This document shows, one piece after another, positions 49,144-63,400 of a DNA stretch of 64,000 nt. How positions within the stretch are numbered: position 1 is the first letter of the stretch; the number at the start of each line of letters is the position of its first letter. Location: positions 744,001 through 808,000 of the forward strand of contig JAIUCV010000103.1 of the NCBI GenBank assembly GCA_026724425.1, given 5' to 3'. The notes beneath the pieces are model-generated. The model saw only the letters and a program-made list of their open reading frames with translations, made no database searches and had not been told where the DNA came from. The DNA comes from Erythrophleum ivorense (taxonomy: Eukaryota > Streptophyta > Magnoliopsida > Fabales > Fabaceae). The translations under genes were made by a program, and so were the position numbers.

Positions 49144-51884
49144 TTATTAAGTGCATGCATATGCACCTTTTGTTGTAGTTTCACATGCTGGCGTGCTTTC
49201 TAGTTTTCGCTCGGAAATAAAATCATCATTAATGTCATTCCTCTGTGTCCAATTTGCTTGATGCTTTAGCTTAGCTTAGTAGCTTCTGAAGTTTGCTCCC
49301 TTTGCTTCCAACTGTTGGGATTGTGTTTCAGCGAGCTACTTGTATTCTGCTTTTCTGCTTTCGCTGCTGTATTTGTCATCAAAATGTAATGAAACTGCTT
49401 CTCTTCATTTTATCCTAGTTTTCTTTTCTTTCTTATCGAGACAAAAATAGATGGCAATGGATAATATTGGGCCTTGTGGTCCCTTACCAACTCCCCCTTG
49501 GACGACTTAAAGCCCATATTTGAGGTTTGACCTGTCCCCCATTAACTCTTTGAATGTATATAATAAATTAATTTTGGATACTGTTTTTATATTTTTATTA
49601 TCAAATTTTTTAATTGAAATATAATAAGTGTAAATTTTAATTAAAAAATTATATATACACTTATCATATTTTAATTAAAAAATTTAATAATAAAAATATA
49701 AATTATAAATATATATATATATATATATATAATTTCCTAGATTCATATTTTGGCATTAGTTAATATTAAGCACATGGCGAACTTCAAGGAGAACATGACA
49801 TGTTAAAAGAAGCTGTCCTTTGGTTTATAAAATATAAGCAACCATGTTAGGTAAGTTCGTTGAAAGAGAGAGACACACACATATTTATAGGGTGACCTTG
49901 GTTTGCAAGGAAATGTACTTATTGTAAAATAATAAGCCCTGAGGCAGAGACAAAATTAAACGTATCATATAAGGTTTTATTATCTATCTGCTACCTGAAT
50001 TTACGCTAAACTGTCGTGGTTAAGATAAGTGGAAATTTAAATAAAAATATTGCATTCGAATCGTAACAACAATAACTTCATGATGTAAAACAAAATGCCA
50101 TTTTATATACAACTAACTAAATTAAACAAATGTGGGATGGTAGGTAATATCTAAAATCATATATATATATATATATATATAGAGGCCTACCACAATAACT
50201 GATCATGGGTTGATGGACTCCATTGCAACATATGCTTTCATAGTGAATTTGCATATTATTGGACGTACCCTGAATTTTAACTAGCCAGATCGAATCTGAT
50301 TCTGCATATCTAGCTCATTGGCTAAAAATGTTATAAGATCGACTTTTCATTCATAGATTAAAAAATAAAAACAAAAAAAATAATATCTGGATTGTTTGTC
50401 AAAGGAGGATTAACATGTGTCAACAAAACTAATATGCCCTTTTAATTATCTAAATATAATATGGAATATATGCCCACATGACAATGAACAGTTGTAGATT
50501 AGTTCCTTCTCTTTTTTTGGTGTTCCCAGCTATCTAATCTTCAAGTGGAGCCATAAATAGGAGAAAATCTCGCACTGGTGACAAATAATTAGACTCTATG
50601 GTCACAGTCAAAATACTCCAAAGATAAGATATGCCAACTATAAAATTAAAAAAAAAAAAAAGAGAGAGAGTTAAATAAAGAACTTTGAAAAGCATGAGAG
50701 TGAGTGGCATGAGAAGAACCCACTCATTCCAATAGATGAGGTATCCACCCATGGAGGCAGGGAGGTGGGTCACCAACCTTGCAGATTCTTCCCCCTTATA
50801 TTAATTTAGATTTCTTCCAATGCTTCTAGAAATCTCCAAACAAAAAAAAATCACAAAGGTAGGAGGGTGAGGCGTACCAACCATGTTCATACAAAATTAA
50901 AAATTGACATGGCCGGCTCGAAATGACTTGAACTGTATGTTACCATTCCTCAGTGTTGGATGCAATAGGAGGTTGGTTGAACTCTGAAAATGACAAATAA
51001 TAGTTGTGAAGGTCACGAGCCATATTAATAAGATTTGTAGAACGCTATGTGTTGGGTACTGAGCTCACACTATCGGGGCCATATCTTCCAAACGTTATTG
51101 ACATTAACCCATGAACATACGCGAGGCAAGAACGATGATGGCAATGCGCCACCAAAAGGTTTAATCAAAATCGTTTTTTTGATTGAGTAAATTAATTTTT
51201 ATTGAAATTAAATATATTTTTTTATTTTTCAAATATATATAAACATCTTCTAAAATAAAAAAAATTATATTTTATTTTAGTTTAATTTTAAAATTTTTAA
51301 GTATATATATACATATATATTGGTTAATGAAAGATATTTTAGTTAAAAAATTTAATCTTAAACTAAAATATAGAATACTATTTTATTTTAGAAAAATTTT
51401 ATGTGTATTTTAAAAATATAAAAAGGTTTATATAATTTTAGTAAAATTTAAGAAAAAATTGTGTAATTTATTTATTTATTTTTTTTGTTTTTAAGGAAGA
51501 GAGGAATCGCCGTAGCAGAATGAATCCATGGTTAAAATTTTAAGTTCATCTTATTGTTAAATATTGAATTAGCATATTAATTTAACGTGCTTAGTCTGAT
51601 TAACTGTCAGAGAGAGAAATAATTTCTCTCCACCGGAGTTCCATTTTTCCCAGGATTATTATAGAAATAAAACTTTAAATGTACCAAATTAATATAAAAA
51701 AAGGGCAGCATTAAAATTATTAAAAAAAATAATTTTAGACAAAATTTGAAAACATCCTTAGTTATAATACTAAAAGCAAAACAAATTAAATAAAGTATCA
51801 TATCCGTAAGCCTTTTTTTTGTATGAATAGGAAGATTCTAACAAAGAACCTATTTTAAAAAAATGGCATGAAAATTCTAAGTCT

Positions 51885-51919
<35 letters not shown>

Positions 51920-53630
51920 GGAAGCTATTAATTTACTACTGAAGTTACGAAGTGAACATGATTAACTGTGGTGCGAAGGTGAGTATTTTTGTATTTGCAT
52001 TTACTAATTTGAGTAGTTATTTTGGCCGGTGGGGGAAATGGTTAAAAGAGAATATGTTAGAGAGTATATTGATGAGCACTACTTAATCCCAACAATGGAA
52101 GGTAGGAGAAGTTAGTTACTCATATCCAACCTGAATTGACAAGAGTAAGTGGAGTAAGTTGCGGAGTGCTTCTAGAATCCTTTCTTTATCGGAAAACAAG
52201 AAATATAAAGTAAACACAACAAATAGGTAGACAGATAGTGGAAATGAGGAAGACAATCCACATAAAAAATTAAAAAAGGAATCAGCTCCACAGATTAGAA
52301 TGAGTTTTGGGAGTGTACCCAACAAAATGTTTGGTGTGTGCATAGCCTGATTTTATATTTGCATATGTGGTTAGTGAATTATGTGAATGCAGGCGAAAGT
52401 TTTTGCTCTTGTGGGGTCTTCACAGCCTTTTTTTCGCCCCTCGTTTTCTTATCCTCGTTAAAGTTATTTTGAGCACCTAATTACGCCTTCTTTTGCCAGT
52501 TCGTCCCTGCACTCTGCATAATTTAATTTGATGGCGAAGGTTTTTTAAGGAAAATTACAAAAGGGTAACGCAAGTGGCAAAGTTCTCTGTTCTTGAGAAA
52601 ATTTATTTTCATCAATAATCTGTAAAAGGACTTTAAATATTAACGACAGATACATAACATATAATTTATTGTACTTATCAAAAAAGGAAAAATAGTTTTT
52701 TTTCTTTTTCTATTAAAGCATAGATGAGCAATGTTATTTTTAAATTATTTCTAACTTAAAAATAATTTATAAATTGTCTAAAATATAATGTGTGCAAAAT
52801 TTAAAATATTTTTTATTACTTGAGTTTAAATGATAATCCAATCAATTTTAGTGTAGTTTACAAATAATTATTTTTGGTTTTCAACAGTTATTAAATATGA
52901 TTAATTATTCCAGTCTTCGGAGAAGATTTGAATTTTCCTCCTATATTGTAATTCTCTCGATTGTTTATGGTTGTGAGGTCATGACAAACTTATTCCACGA
53001 TGATAATTGCTTTAACGAAACAAGAGTCAACCCCAATAATGCTGCATATTTGGCCTATGAATGGTCCATATAAAACTGAATATCATACTTATGCAGTGAT
53101 CATGATACAGTTCAATTAATATAATTTTTATTTCTATAACAAGGTATAAATGTCCATTCACTTCCCCTTGTAAATATCTTAACATAATAATCTTCACTTT
53201 TTAGGAGGATTTATTATTTTTAACTGTACTGAGTTATATAAGGGTGTATTCTTAAAAAATTAATAATATTAAATTTAGAAAAGGATAAACTACTTAAATA
53301 GTAAAACTCACGATACCAAAGAGCGTAAGACAATATGTCTTGTGTCGGAATTAAGAAATTGAGAGGACGCAAATATGCAGAGAGGAGGGTGGAACTAGGA
53401 ATAAAAGAAGAAAAAGAAGGGGAGAAATGGAAATAAAACGGAGAAAGGGGAGAGAATAGCAAGAAAGAAGTTGGAGAAAAATGACAAGCAGAGCTACCTA
53501 CCAAATCCAGCACTAACTTAATAGGAGCCACACATAATTCTTACCAACTCGGTCAAACACTCTCTCTTGTGAGAAAAAGAAGGCCCCGAGTCAATTGCAA
53601 TTTGCACCTCATCCTGCTCTCCACCACCCT
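49144..53630. other. AT-rich spacer between defensin 2 and the MYB gene
   Basis: The defensin 3'UTR ends probably near 49430. The rest holds (AT)n runs (49710-49731, 50160-50181) and a (CA)n(TA)n run (51884-51918). No frame over 105 codons and no recognisable domain. The MYB promoter lies in the last part. Confidence 0.45.
51884..51918. repeat. Compound (CA)n(TA)n microsatellite
   Basis: About twelve CA units run directly into TA units. Confidence 0.85.
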
Positions 53631-53635
53631 CCCCC

Positions 53636-53740
53636 ATTTATATTCCTTCCTTCTTCCTTTTCCTTCCATCCCCACACACATATCCCCACATATCTCTCAC
53701 TCCTTCTCTCCTTCTCTCTCTCTCTCTCCCAGCAACACCC
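53636..53740 (+). promoter_or_regulatory. TATA-like element and CT-rich leader of the MYB gene
   Basis: 'atttatatt' at 53636-53644 is followed by a CT-rich stretch including a (CT)n run near 53711-53728, then the start codon at 53741. CT-rich leaders are frequent in plant genes and can be bound by GAGA-type factors; that role here is inference. Confidence 0.45.
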
Positions 53741-54869
53741 ATGGGTAGATCTCCTTGTTGTGAGAAAGAGCACACAAACAAAGGAGCTTGGACCAAAGAA
53801 GAAGACGAACGCCTCATCAACTATATCAAGCTTCATGGCGAAGGCTGCTGGAGATCTCTTCCCAAAGCTGCTGGTATCTATATATATCTTTTCCCTATTC
53901 CTTTCTTTTACCCTTCAACAAAATGTACCTTTCTCCAGGTGGATTTTGAGTTTTCTTTATATATATGCCCAGGTTTGCTTAGATGTGGCAAGAGTTGCAG
54001 ACTCCGATGGATTAACTACCTCAGACCTGATCTCAAGAGAGGAAACTTCACTGAAGAAGAAGACGAGCTTATCATTAACCTCCATAGCCTCCTTGGAAAC
54101 AAGTATATAACTTCATCCATCCCTTCCTTTTCTCCCCTTTAATTTTCAGAATCACAAATTCTGAAATCTTTTGTTTTCTAAAATATGATTCTCATCGTGA
54201 TTCCTCAGATGGTCTCTGATAGCTGCGAGGTTACCGGGAAGAACCGACAATGAGATCAAGAATTACTGGAATACCCACATCAAACGGAAACTCTATAGCC
54301 GTGGAATCGACCCTCAAACGCATCGACCGCTCAACGCCACCACTACCACCACCGCAGATACCGTCGCAGTCGTCAGAAGTAACAGCGACAGCAGTAATAA
54401 CAATAACAACAACATCAATAACAGCAAATTTCAGTTATTGACTGAGTTAGGTAGCGCCAACAACAATAATGCTACAAAGACCATTAGAACCGACTCGGCC
54501 GGTGAAGACTCAAATAGCAGCAGTGGGGTTACCACAGAGGAAGCCACCTATGCTCATGCTCAACTCAACTTGGAGCTCTCCATAGGGCTTCCCTCTGATC
54601 AGCCTTCTTCCATGAACCAAGACAAGTTTAAACGACAACGACAAGAGCTGCAACGAGAACGACAGGTCTTGTACCGCTGGTATGGCAACTTTAGTAGTAC
54701 TAGTCAAGGTGTATGTTTGTGTTACGGTCTAGGGTTTCAAAGTAAGGATCAAGCATGTAGCTGCAAATTAGCCATGGGTGCCCCTACTACTACTACTCCT
54801 ATTTCTTCTCCAGTTACAGAAACTACGACCGATAATCTGTATAGATTTTACACCCCCATGAATATTTAA
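53741..54869 (+). CDS. MYB: R2R3-MYB transcription factor, subgroup 4 repressor type
   Basis: Three exons, 53741-53873, 53973-54102 and 54209-54869, give 307 residues; intron positions are those usual for R2R3-MYB genes. R2 begins after MGRSPCCEKEHTNKGAWTKE, and R3 includes the invariant tryptophans and TDNEIKNYWNTHIKRKL. The tail is Asn/Thr/Ser-rich. The EAR repression motif LNLELSIGLP starts at residue 207. A cysteine pair-of-pairs (C257, C259, C271, C273) matches the zinc-finger-like motif of subgroup 4 (MYB4/MYB7/MYB32 type). Such proteins repress phenylpropanoid and lignin genes in the nucleus. In the bHLH-interaction signature of R3 (E76-L77-x2-N80-x3-L84-x6-L91-x3-R95) residue 80 is Asn where Lys or Arg is expected. 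Confidence 0.94.
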
Positions 54870-57800
54870 AGGGCTTTAATTAGGAATCAGTTAGTACTAA
54901 TGTCAACGCTTACCCTGTAATGTTGTGGTTGTTACTCGTTAGTAACAAGGAATTAAAATAGTTGCTGCAGGATTTCCCATCAGGAATTCTCAGATAATTT
55001 TGGTTTCATACGTTAGATTTCTTAAAATTTTCTGCTTATTTCTCTATGTTCAAATTAATTACTATTTTATTAATGAAATCTAATTCTCCGCGACAGGCAT
55101 TGATAGCATTCAAAATTAACGATTAATTCATATCCCTTGGTGATGATGTTAGAATACACGCTTTATTACACATCTCATAAAACCTACCCTCAATGTTATT
55201 TTTAAACTGAAGACTTCTAAATAAATTGCTCTAGTACATATAACTACTAAACAACATATATTATTAAATTAGTAATCTCCATGGAGAAAATTTGAATATT
55301 TCCGTCGTACGTGATGGTATATTGATGGGTGAGACCGTACTGATCGGTTGTTGGATATATTTAATAGTCTTTGATAAATTTATACAAGTTAGATATATAT
55401 ACTAGCTTGCTGAACAATATTGGCAGTGGTATTGGGGAAAAAATACAGAAGCCCTAAATCCGATTCTAAAGCGATCGGTAGACAAAATTTGAATGCAAAG
55501 TGCAAAGCTGCCAGTGCCATTCACTAGTGTCACCGGAAGAAGACAAGTGAATAAAACAGTGGGACTTCTGGTTTCCATATGGTTGTATTCTAAATGCCAT
55601 TTGGCCATTTAAATCAGCATTTGGCCACTAACTACTCTAGTAATCGCTCTGCCCTTTCTTCTTGTACGTTAATTATTATATATATATATTTGTACTCTAC
55701 CGACTACTCTGAACTGAATACTTTTAATCACTTAATACACTTTGATCAATGTAAAGTAAAAGAGGTATTCCTAAGAATTTGATCTTGAAAAAATAGAGTA
55801 TAATTTATTATTAGATGGAATTTGAAATCTTTTTCTTTTATTTATCATCCCAAAAATTAAGGCAATTTATTTATTTTAGCTACAAGAGACGCGAATAAAT
55901 GTTAAACGTGTTCTTCCAAAGACAATCATTAAATCGATGAATTTTTTTTTGTGCACAATTTTTCAGAAATTCACTGGTTGTAAGAGTTTGAATCATAAAT
56001 TATTGATGGATACATCAAACTTATCCCGGAAATGGTTAGACATTTGTGACTGCTTGACAATAACTGAATGCATACATGTGGCCCACTTCATGTGGTTGAG
56101 CAGAATGTTAGCAACCACCCTATATTTGTAAAGTTATCCAAAAAAAAAAAGAGTTCATGAATCTTAAATATTTAATAGATTTGTGGATATAATTATTTTA
56201 TATGATAGGTGATTAAAAAAAATATTTTAATATTCATGATGTATAGTTGAATTACACAAATAACTCTTATTTTATAAAAGTAAGATAAGACACAAATAAA
56301 CATAAATAAAAGTTTTAAATACGTATAGTTGGGAGGTGGAGCCTCTAGTCCTGATGTAGGGTTGGGGTTGATGAGGGAGGAACATTACATGAACATAAAG
56401 AAGGTTTAGGTAGGTAGATAGGAGGGGGTGACGTAAGATAGGACACCTACCCACTCTGTCTTTTCTCATAAATTCCTGCTTCTCTCCTGTCTGTCTGTGT
56501 CTAAATAATTAATAAATATTATTTTAAACTTTTGTATTAATATGATTGATGATATAATATAAAATAATAATAATAGTGCCACGTCACATTCACGTATCCA
56601 TGGTAAGGGCCAAGAGGGTTTTATGGTGTTCTAGAAGGTTTAGAAGTTGCAAAAAGTGGCACGTTACTGGCACCTAATTCTTTCACTTTCATCCGCATGT
56701 GACACTTTCCCCTCTCTCTCCTCTCTCTCTCTCTACGATTATTGCTGTTTGGTGTTATTCTTGGATGTATGACTACGGTTTGGTTATCGTCTTGAGGATA
56801 GTGAATTTTTTGTAGTATGGTATAAGATATAATTATAATGTTAAAAAGTTACTTTTAATGTTGGCCATACAGTTTTTACCTTTTAAGAGGATACCGCTCA
56901 TTTATTTTGAGCTAAGTGCATAGGATTGAAACACTAATTTAAGTTTGATATTCTATTTGTTGAAAAATTAGACCAATTCTGACATATCATCATGTCTTTT
57001 CAACAGATCACAACAATTTTAGACCCGTTTAGATAAATGATTTACTCCTGAAGACCAAACCCTTTAATACTTAATTGTTTTTGTTCACCATAATTATTAA
57101 ATGAGAGAATAAAACACGTAAAGAAGGAAAATTTTTAATCAATGAGACTTTAATAATTTTTGGATTAAAATGGGGAAAAGAAAAGTAACGCGTTGTCCTT
57201 TTTGGGGGAAGTGGCATCTAACCTCTTATTTAAGAATTAATGACTCAAAATGAGTAATGTAATTAACATATACTAATTATATCATAAAAGTTTGACAAAA
57301 ATGAATAGCTACTAAGGTTAATCCAACTCCTTTCCTCAGCCAAAAAAAAAAAAACTTAAGAATAATTTTTATATTTTTGTTATTAAATTCTTTAATAATA
57401 GCACGTGAAACTTTTTTTTAAAAGATTAATGATATGATGATGATTTATAAAAATTATATACTTATTTTTGAAAATATATATTTGTTATGTTATTATTAAA
57501 AAATTATATATTTATCAATTTTTATTAAATATTTTAATAATAAATATATAAAAAATTACATATAGAATTTTTAATATATTTATTTATTTATTGAAAGTTG
57601 AAACCTTATCTTATTAACATCAGAGCAAATTATAAAAGTATCTTTTGAATTTTATTAAATTATACATATTTTTTATTTTTAAAAAATATATAAATTTTTT
57701 TTTTAAAAAAATATTTTATAATTTAGTCTAATTTTTAATATTTTGACTAACATATTTTTATTAATTTAAATATATAGCTTTAAACTAAAAAACTTTAAAC

Positions 57801-57923
57801 AAAAATGTTTTAATAACAAATTTTAAAATTAGATCAGAATATAAAATAATTTTTTGTTTTAACAAAATTTTGTATATTTTTAAAAATAAAATTTTTTTAT
57901 AATTTTAAAAAATTCTGAATAAT

Positions 57924-57950
57924 TTACTATTATTATTATTATTATTATTA
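57924..57950. repeat. (ATT)n microsatellite
   Basis: About eight to nine ATT units in spacer. Confidence 0.85.
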
Positions 57951-59919
57951 ATTTTGATGCACTCCCTTATCTTATTCAGTTGTGGGTCCCAAACCCCGAG
58001 TTCAGGCGGTGCAAGCACTGGCGGATCTGCCCTTTGGTTTGGTCTTACTGGACGGCCGATCATTTCAGCATTATTAACTTGTTTACTACTTTATTTATTG
58101 CGTCTACCTAATCCAAATACACTGCTTTTTATAATTCCTTAAATTTCTCACTATTGAACCAGTTTGACTTTGTAATTTGAGTTTCAAGAATTAAACAAAT
58201 TTTTTATGTGCTATTGATTTTTTTATAAAAATTAAAGTGTGAATGATTTTTTTTAAGATTCAATTGATATAAATTTTTACGAGTATACAAATTTCTCATC
58301 AAAAAATTCGTGCTTGACACTTAAAAATTATATTTAAATTTTTCTCGTGGGTTTGACTAGCATACTAGCGTGTGCAAAATGAAATAAATAATTAAATATT
58401 GTCTTTACAGATAAATATAACGAGTAGGGGATTCAATTTTTATTGGTGGGTAGCGCAGAGACAAGAGATTGAGGAGCGTTGCAATTTGTCCCAAAATTAA
58501 TTTTTAATCACAAGTCAAATTAATAGTCAAATATATTATTTGGGTCAACTATTGAACCATAATGGCCTTATGACTTGTACGCTTAAACACGTGATCTGCG
58601 TCAAACCGTTGGCGCCACAGCCTCCCTCTTTCATAGGCTACATAGTGCGTACCAACAAAAATACAAAAATAAACACGGCTCACTTGCAACCCTACTTTTA
58701 ACCACATAAGATAATATCAAAACAAAGAGAGAGAGAGAGGCACCAAATTCTTGGTTTCAAGTCTACTGGGAGATGCACCAACAGAGAAGCATTGATGGTA
58801 ATATAGCAAATAGTCAGTTATTTAGACAACTATAAAATTGATTAACTTCACATCAAACACCTCTGAACACTCCTACAAGAATTACCTTGCCGAGGAAAGC
58901 TCCACAGCCATATCTAATGTCAAATGTTATGACTCTTATACTACTTCAACCAATTTTTTCTTTTATGAAGTACTTGGCTAAAGCTGATAATAAAAAAAAT
59001 AGATGGAATAAAAATCGAACCCACATAATTAGAACATTTTGACCCTAATGTTCTAAACAAATATCACTTGAATCAAATTTTTGAGCTACCACTTGAATTG
59101 ATAGGCTGGAAATAGATGCATGACTTAACTTGCAATACGGTGACATATAATGTACGAACAATGAATATTTTATAACATGTACCAAATCTCATGACAATAA
59201 AATTAGATAATAAACATTTTATAATATATAATCAGCCAAAATAGTAATCCAAGTTTCCTAATATAAATTCAATTTGATATAGCTTCACTAAAAATAAACC
59301 AAGAGCAGGACGTGATTTAGAGTTGTGAATGCAACTTTGTGTGTGCTAGCTTTTTTATTGTTGTTGAGTAAGTTTAATTTCAATTCAAAATTCAAAGTTA
59401 GAGGTCTGCGTGGAGTTAAGAGAATGGATGTACCTATTCTGTACAGTACCCAATAAGTATTTAAGCAAAAATTAAAAAACAAAGATAGTATTTTGGTATG
59501 TATTGAGGTATACCCAAAAGTACCAGTACGTAATACGTATCCACTATGGGTACTGCTTGGGTATAGCCGTACTCATACTTCATAGTTTTCAACTTAGTCC
59601 TCACAATGTAAATTCATGGCCATGGCACTTGATCTTTAAAATGATTTAATTTTTAGTTACAATGTTCATCACTTCATAGGCATGCGTTAATAACTACAAT
59701 GGACATTGGATGGCAGGAAGTATATTCTTGTTATCATCAGTAATGTGACAATCAATATGTAGGTACTGCAGGCTAACTGCCTCTTCTAGCTCCCGGGTTG
59801 TCTAATTTTCTTTGTCTTGGAGGTGAATGGTTGTGGTTGGGTTTGGAATATAGCTGTGAGGACTGTTCGTCCTGGTCAAGTTGTAGGTTTGATGTATGTA
59901 TGTGTGAAAAAGGAAAAAA

Positions 59920-59945
59920 CGAGAGAGAGAGAGAGAGAGAGAGAG
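59920..59945. repeat. (GA)n microsatellite
   Basis: About thirteen GA units in spacer. Confidence 0.85.
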
Positions 59946-60470
59946 GGTACTTTGTACTAGATACTCTTTGCAGAATGGCTGTCCTTGTTTGTTATTGTGG
60001 CTCACGTAGTTCTGAGAGGGTTATCTTTGTTTGACCAGTGGTGACACACAGCTTATCACATATTCATACTCATTACTGTTTATTCTGCAAAAATGTAGTG
60101 TTAAGTTTAAAATTTTTAGGTATTCTTTTTTCTATATATATTAAAAAAGTTCTAAATTTTCAGGTTAATATAAAGTAAATTGCAAGCCCGCTACTGAACT
60201 ATGAATATGTAACGTTGGAAAAACTGACTCCGTGATATAGTTATATATACTGCCATTTTTGTTTACTTCTGTATTTCTGCCTTTGGAAAAGAATTGTTCT
60301 ACTACTTTTCAATTGTACAATTTATGTACCCCTTGTACAGTTGGCTTCTGGTCCAAGGGATTGAGTTTCTACTTAAGCAATTCTCTTTCCATCTCTTCGT
60401 CCTTGGAAAACTCTTGCTTCTCCTGACTACATGGTTAATCATCACTGTTGCATAGGTTCTTCTTTGCCAG

Positions 60471-63400
60471 GAGATCTAGAGGAGATTTACTTTGATTTCA
60501 GAAAACAACGTTTTGTCTACTCAAAGGAGGAGGGGATGTTTTGCAAGATTGCATACCCTGCTAAGGAAACATCCAGATATTATCTCAAAAGCACTAGGCA
60601 TGGTTCTGAAGCTAAAGTTCCTTCTGCCACTGAGAAATGGGGGCGGAACGTATGGGGTTTTTTTTTTTCTATTGCTCTTTCGTTATAAATTTCAAATATT
60701 TCTATGAACTACTAACCTTTAGAGTGCAATTTTGCTGGGTAGATTGTAGATGTGTGTTTGTACTTGGAATGGTGTAAATGTATATGCATTAATATTTATG
60801 ATATTTGCTGATTCCTTCCCCCTTCTAATGGTTAAACATATCTTAATTGCAATTGTAAGCTTTTACTTTGATATTTTTGTTGATTGTCGATTCATTCATC
60901 CTTCTATTGGACACCTTACATCTGATTTTTCTGAGCATTATGTTGTTTTGGTTTTGCTATCTAATGTAAAGCTTGTTGCTTTTCTCGATTAGATTATCCT
61001 CAGCGTACATTTCAGAAATTGATGAAAGAGAACTGCATGGAGCCTTTTTGTGTATTTCAGGTATTCTCTCTTTAGTGCTCATTTTCACCCCTCATGTTCA
61101 GGGTTATCAAGACCTTAATGGTACATCGCTGTGGCAAGTATGCTATCTCATTCAATAAGCTTATGTTTAATTTCATGGATAAATATTTTTTAAGCTGCTT
61201 GTGTATTTCCATTTTTTTTTTATTGTGGATTGTAGGTGGGTAAAACTCCCTGGTAACGATCTGTTGCCTGGGGATGTTGTCTCTATAGGACGCTCTTCAG
61301 GCCCGAATGGAGAAGAGAAGTCTGTGCCTGCAGCCATGCTTAGATTGGCTGGAACTGCAATTGTGAATGAAGCAATTCTCGCAGGTAAGTCTACTCCTCA
61401 ATAGAAGGAGTTTCTCTTTTCGAATTACTTTTCCCCAGTCTGCTTGTCTAACGGACATGTGGTTGCCAAATTTGCTCTATTATTGTGGGCTATGTAGGGG
61501 TTGGCCGTAGAGTTACTTGAGTTTCTCCTGTGAATACTTTTATTCTGTTTATATATGTCTTAAATGACAAAAAGCAATGATATTGATTAATATTCAAGAA
61601 GCTGAAGAACATGGTTAGACAGATATGACTGATATGATTAAACGTTTTGCTTATATTTTGTTGAGGATTGACCTCCGTTACTTACTGCTGAACTATCATG
61701 GTGCCATGATTTGCTTCCTGTTATTATTTATTTACTGTATGGCTTCTGTAATGACAATTCTTTTCAGTATTTTCAGTAGGGAGATTGGCTCTCTAGAAAA
61801 ATTTGAATATCGATATTAGTTTGTTCTTTTTCCGGAATTTTAATGTTTGTGCATGTGTTCTTTTGTGAATGTATCTGGTGTGATTCGTGTGAATTCATGA
61901 TTGCCGATCCCTTCTTTTCCTCATCTATATATATGAAATATGTAAGGTTTGAATAGCTCTGTAAATGAGAACATTCCATCTTCCATCTCTCTTTAAGGTT
62001 TCCCTGTCTATTTAATTGCTCCACTGATTTATCTATCGCAGACTGGATTTTTGTTTTTTGTTCCTATTGCATGTTATGACCATCCTTATAGGTTTCAATC
62101 TCGGGTAGGGGGATTGAGGAGAAGTTGTCAGTGAAGCGAGATAAAAACCATGTCTTATCTGGTGGGACTAAAATATTGCAGCACACTCCAGATAAGGTAG
62201 TTCAATACTAATATGTTAATATATAACTTGTGTTTAAATGTTGAGACATGAGATACTGCTCATGCATTTCATGCTTATACTTTTAACATTCTCATTGGAG
62301 TCAAACCTTTCCTCTGAAAACTCCTTATGGTGGCAGTTTGGCTGTTGTCCTAAGAATGGATTTGAAACATGTCAAGGAAAGTTGATGCAGACCGTGTTAT
62401 TCTCTACAGAGAGGATAAATTGATATACACCACAGTAAGCTTGAGTATGGAACTTTGTTGTCATTTTGTGCACCTTGTTTATTGAATTTGTATCTTTCCT
62501 TTTAAATTCATGTTATTGGTGACTGCTGATAGCTGGGAAAGTGGACTCTTCGATTTATTCTTTGCTCTAGTTGCTGCTAGTTATGTTCTTATGAAGGTAA
62601 TGCTTCCCCTGAGATGAATGGCAAAATGCGAATATCTGATATGGCTTTGTCTTAATTGTAGATTGTGTATGGTACGATGTAGGGCCTAGAAGATCCCAAA
62701 AGGAACAAATTTAAACCTGTACTTATTTGTTCGCTTATTATTACTTCTGTGATACCTCCGAAGCTACCAGTGGAATTATCAATAGCTGTTAATACTTCTT
62801 TGATTGCATTGACACGTTGTGGAATTTTTTGTACAGAACCTTTCCAAATACCATTTGCCGGTTGGATACTAATAATACTATGCTTCTGCTATTGTGTCCT
62901 TAACTTTATTAGATAGAGAATATGCTGACACTGGTTTTATTAAATTTTTTGTGCATATTTTGCCCCGCAGGTTGATTTATGTTGTTTTGAGGAGACTGGA
63001 ACACTTAACATCTGATGACGTGGTGGACCCATATTAAGTTATAGTATTCATTTATCATATGACACTATATTTCGTGCTATAACTGTTTATTTGCTCTATT
63101 ACAGGAGTTTCCTGGAGTGGTTAAGTTGTCAGGAACTACAGATTTAGAATCTGATATGAATAGAATGCCTACATGTATGATAGAAATCCTGGCTTCTTGC
63201 CACGCATAGGTGTTTGTTGACAATAAACTGGTATGCGTGGGCTTTCCTTTTCCTGTCTAAATAAAACTCTATAACGTATAATAATGGTTGCCCCTTAAAA
63301 GTCCTATGTTTCTTAAAGAATCTAAGAATGAGTTTATAGAAACTTCATTCATGTGCCTGATATCATGACCCAAAGGAGAGGTTACTTGCATCTGTTGCTT

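Larger units (their letters stand above)
54870..60470. other. AT-rich spacer between MYB and the ATPase pseudogene
   Basis: The MYB 3'UTR may reach about 55100. The rest has long AT-rich runs and the microsatellites at 57924-57950 and 59920-59945, with no frame that shows a domain. The N-terminal exons expected for the ATPase are not recognisable at 59770-60470. Confidence 0.45.

Noticed and set aside
57954..58142. 62-codon open frame with a hydrophobic stretch in a less AT-rich island
   Set aside because: Isolated, short, no homologous motif; the composition island alone is not evidence of a gene.
60973..61158. Open frame reading across 60973-61158
   Set aside because: Wrong frame over the ATPase pseudogene exon at 60993-61060.
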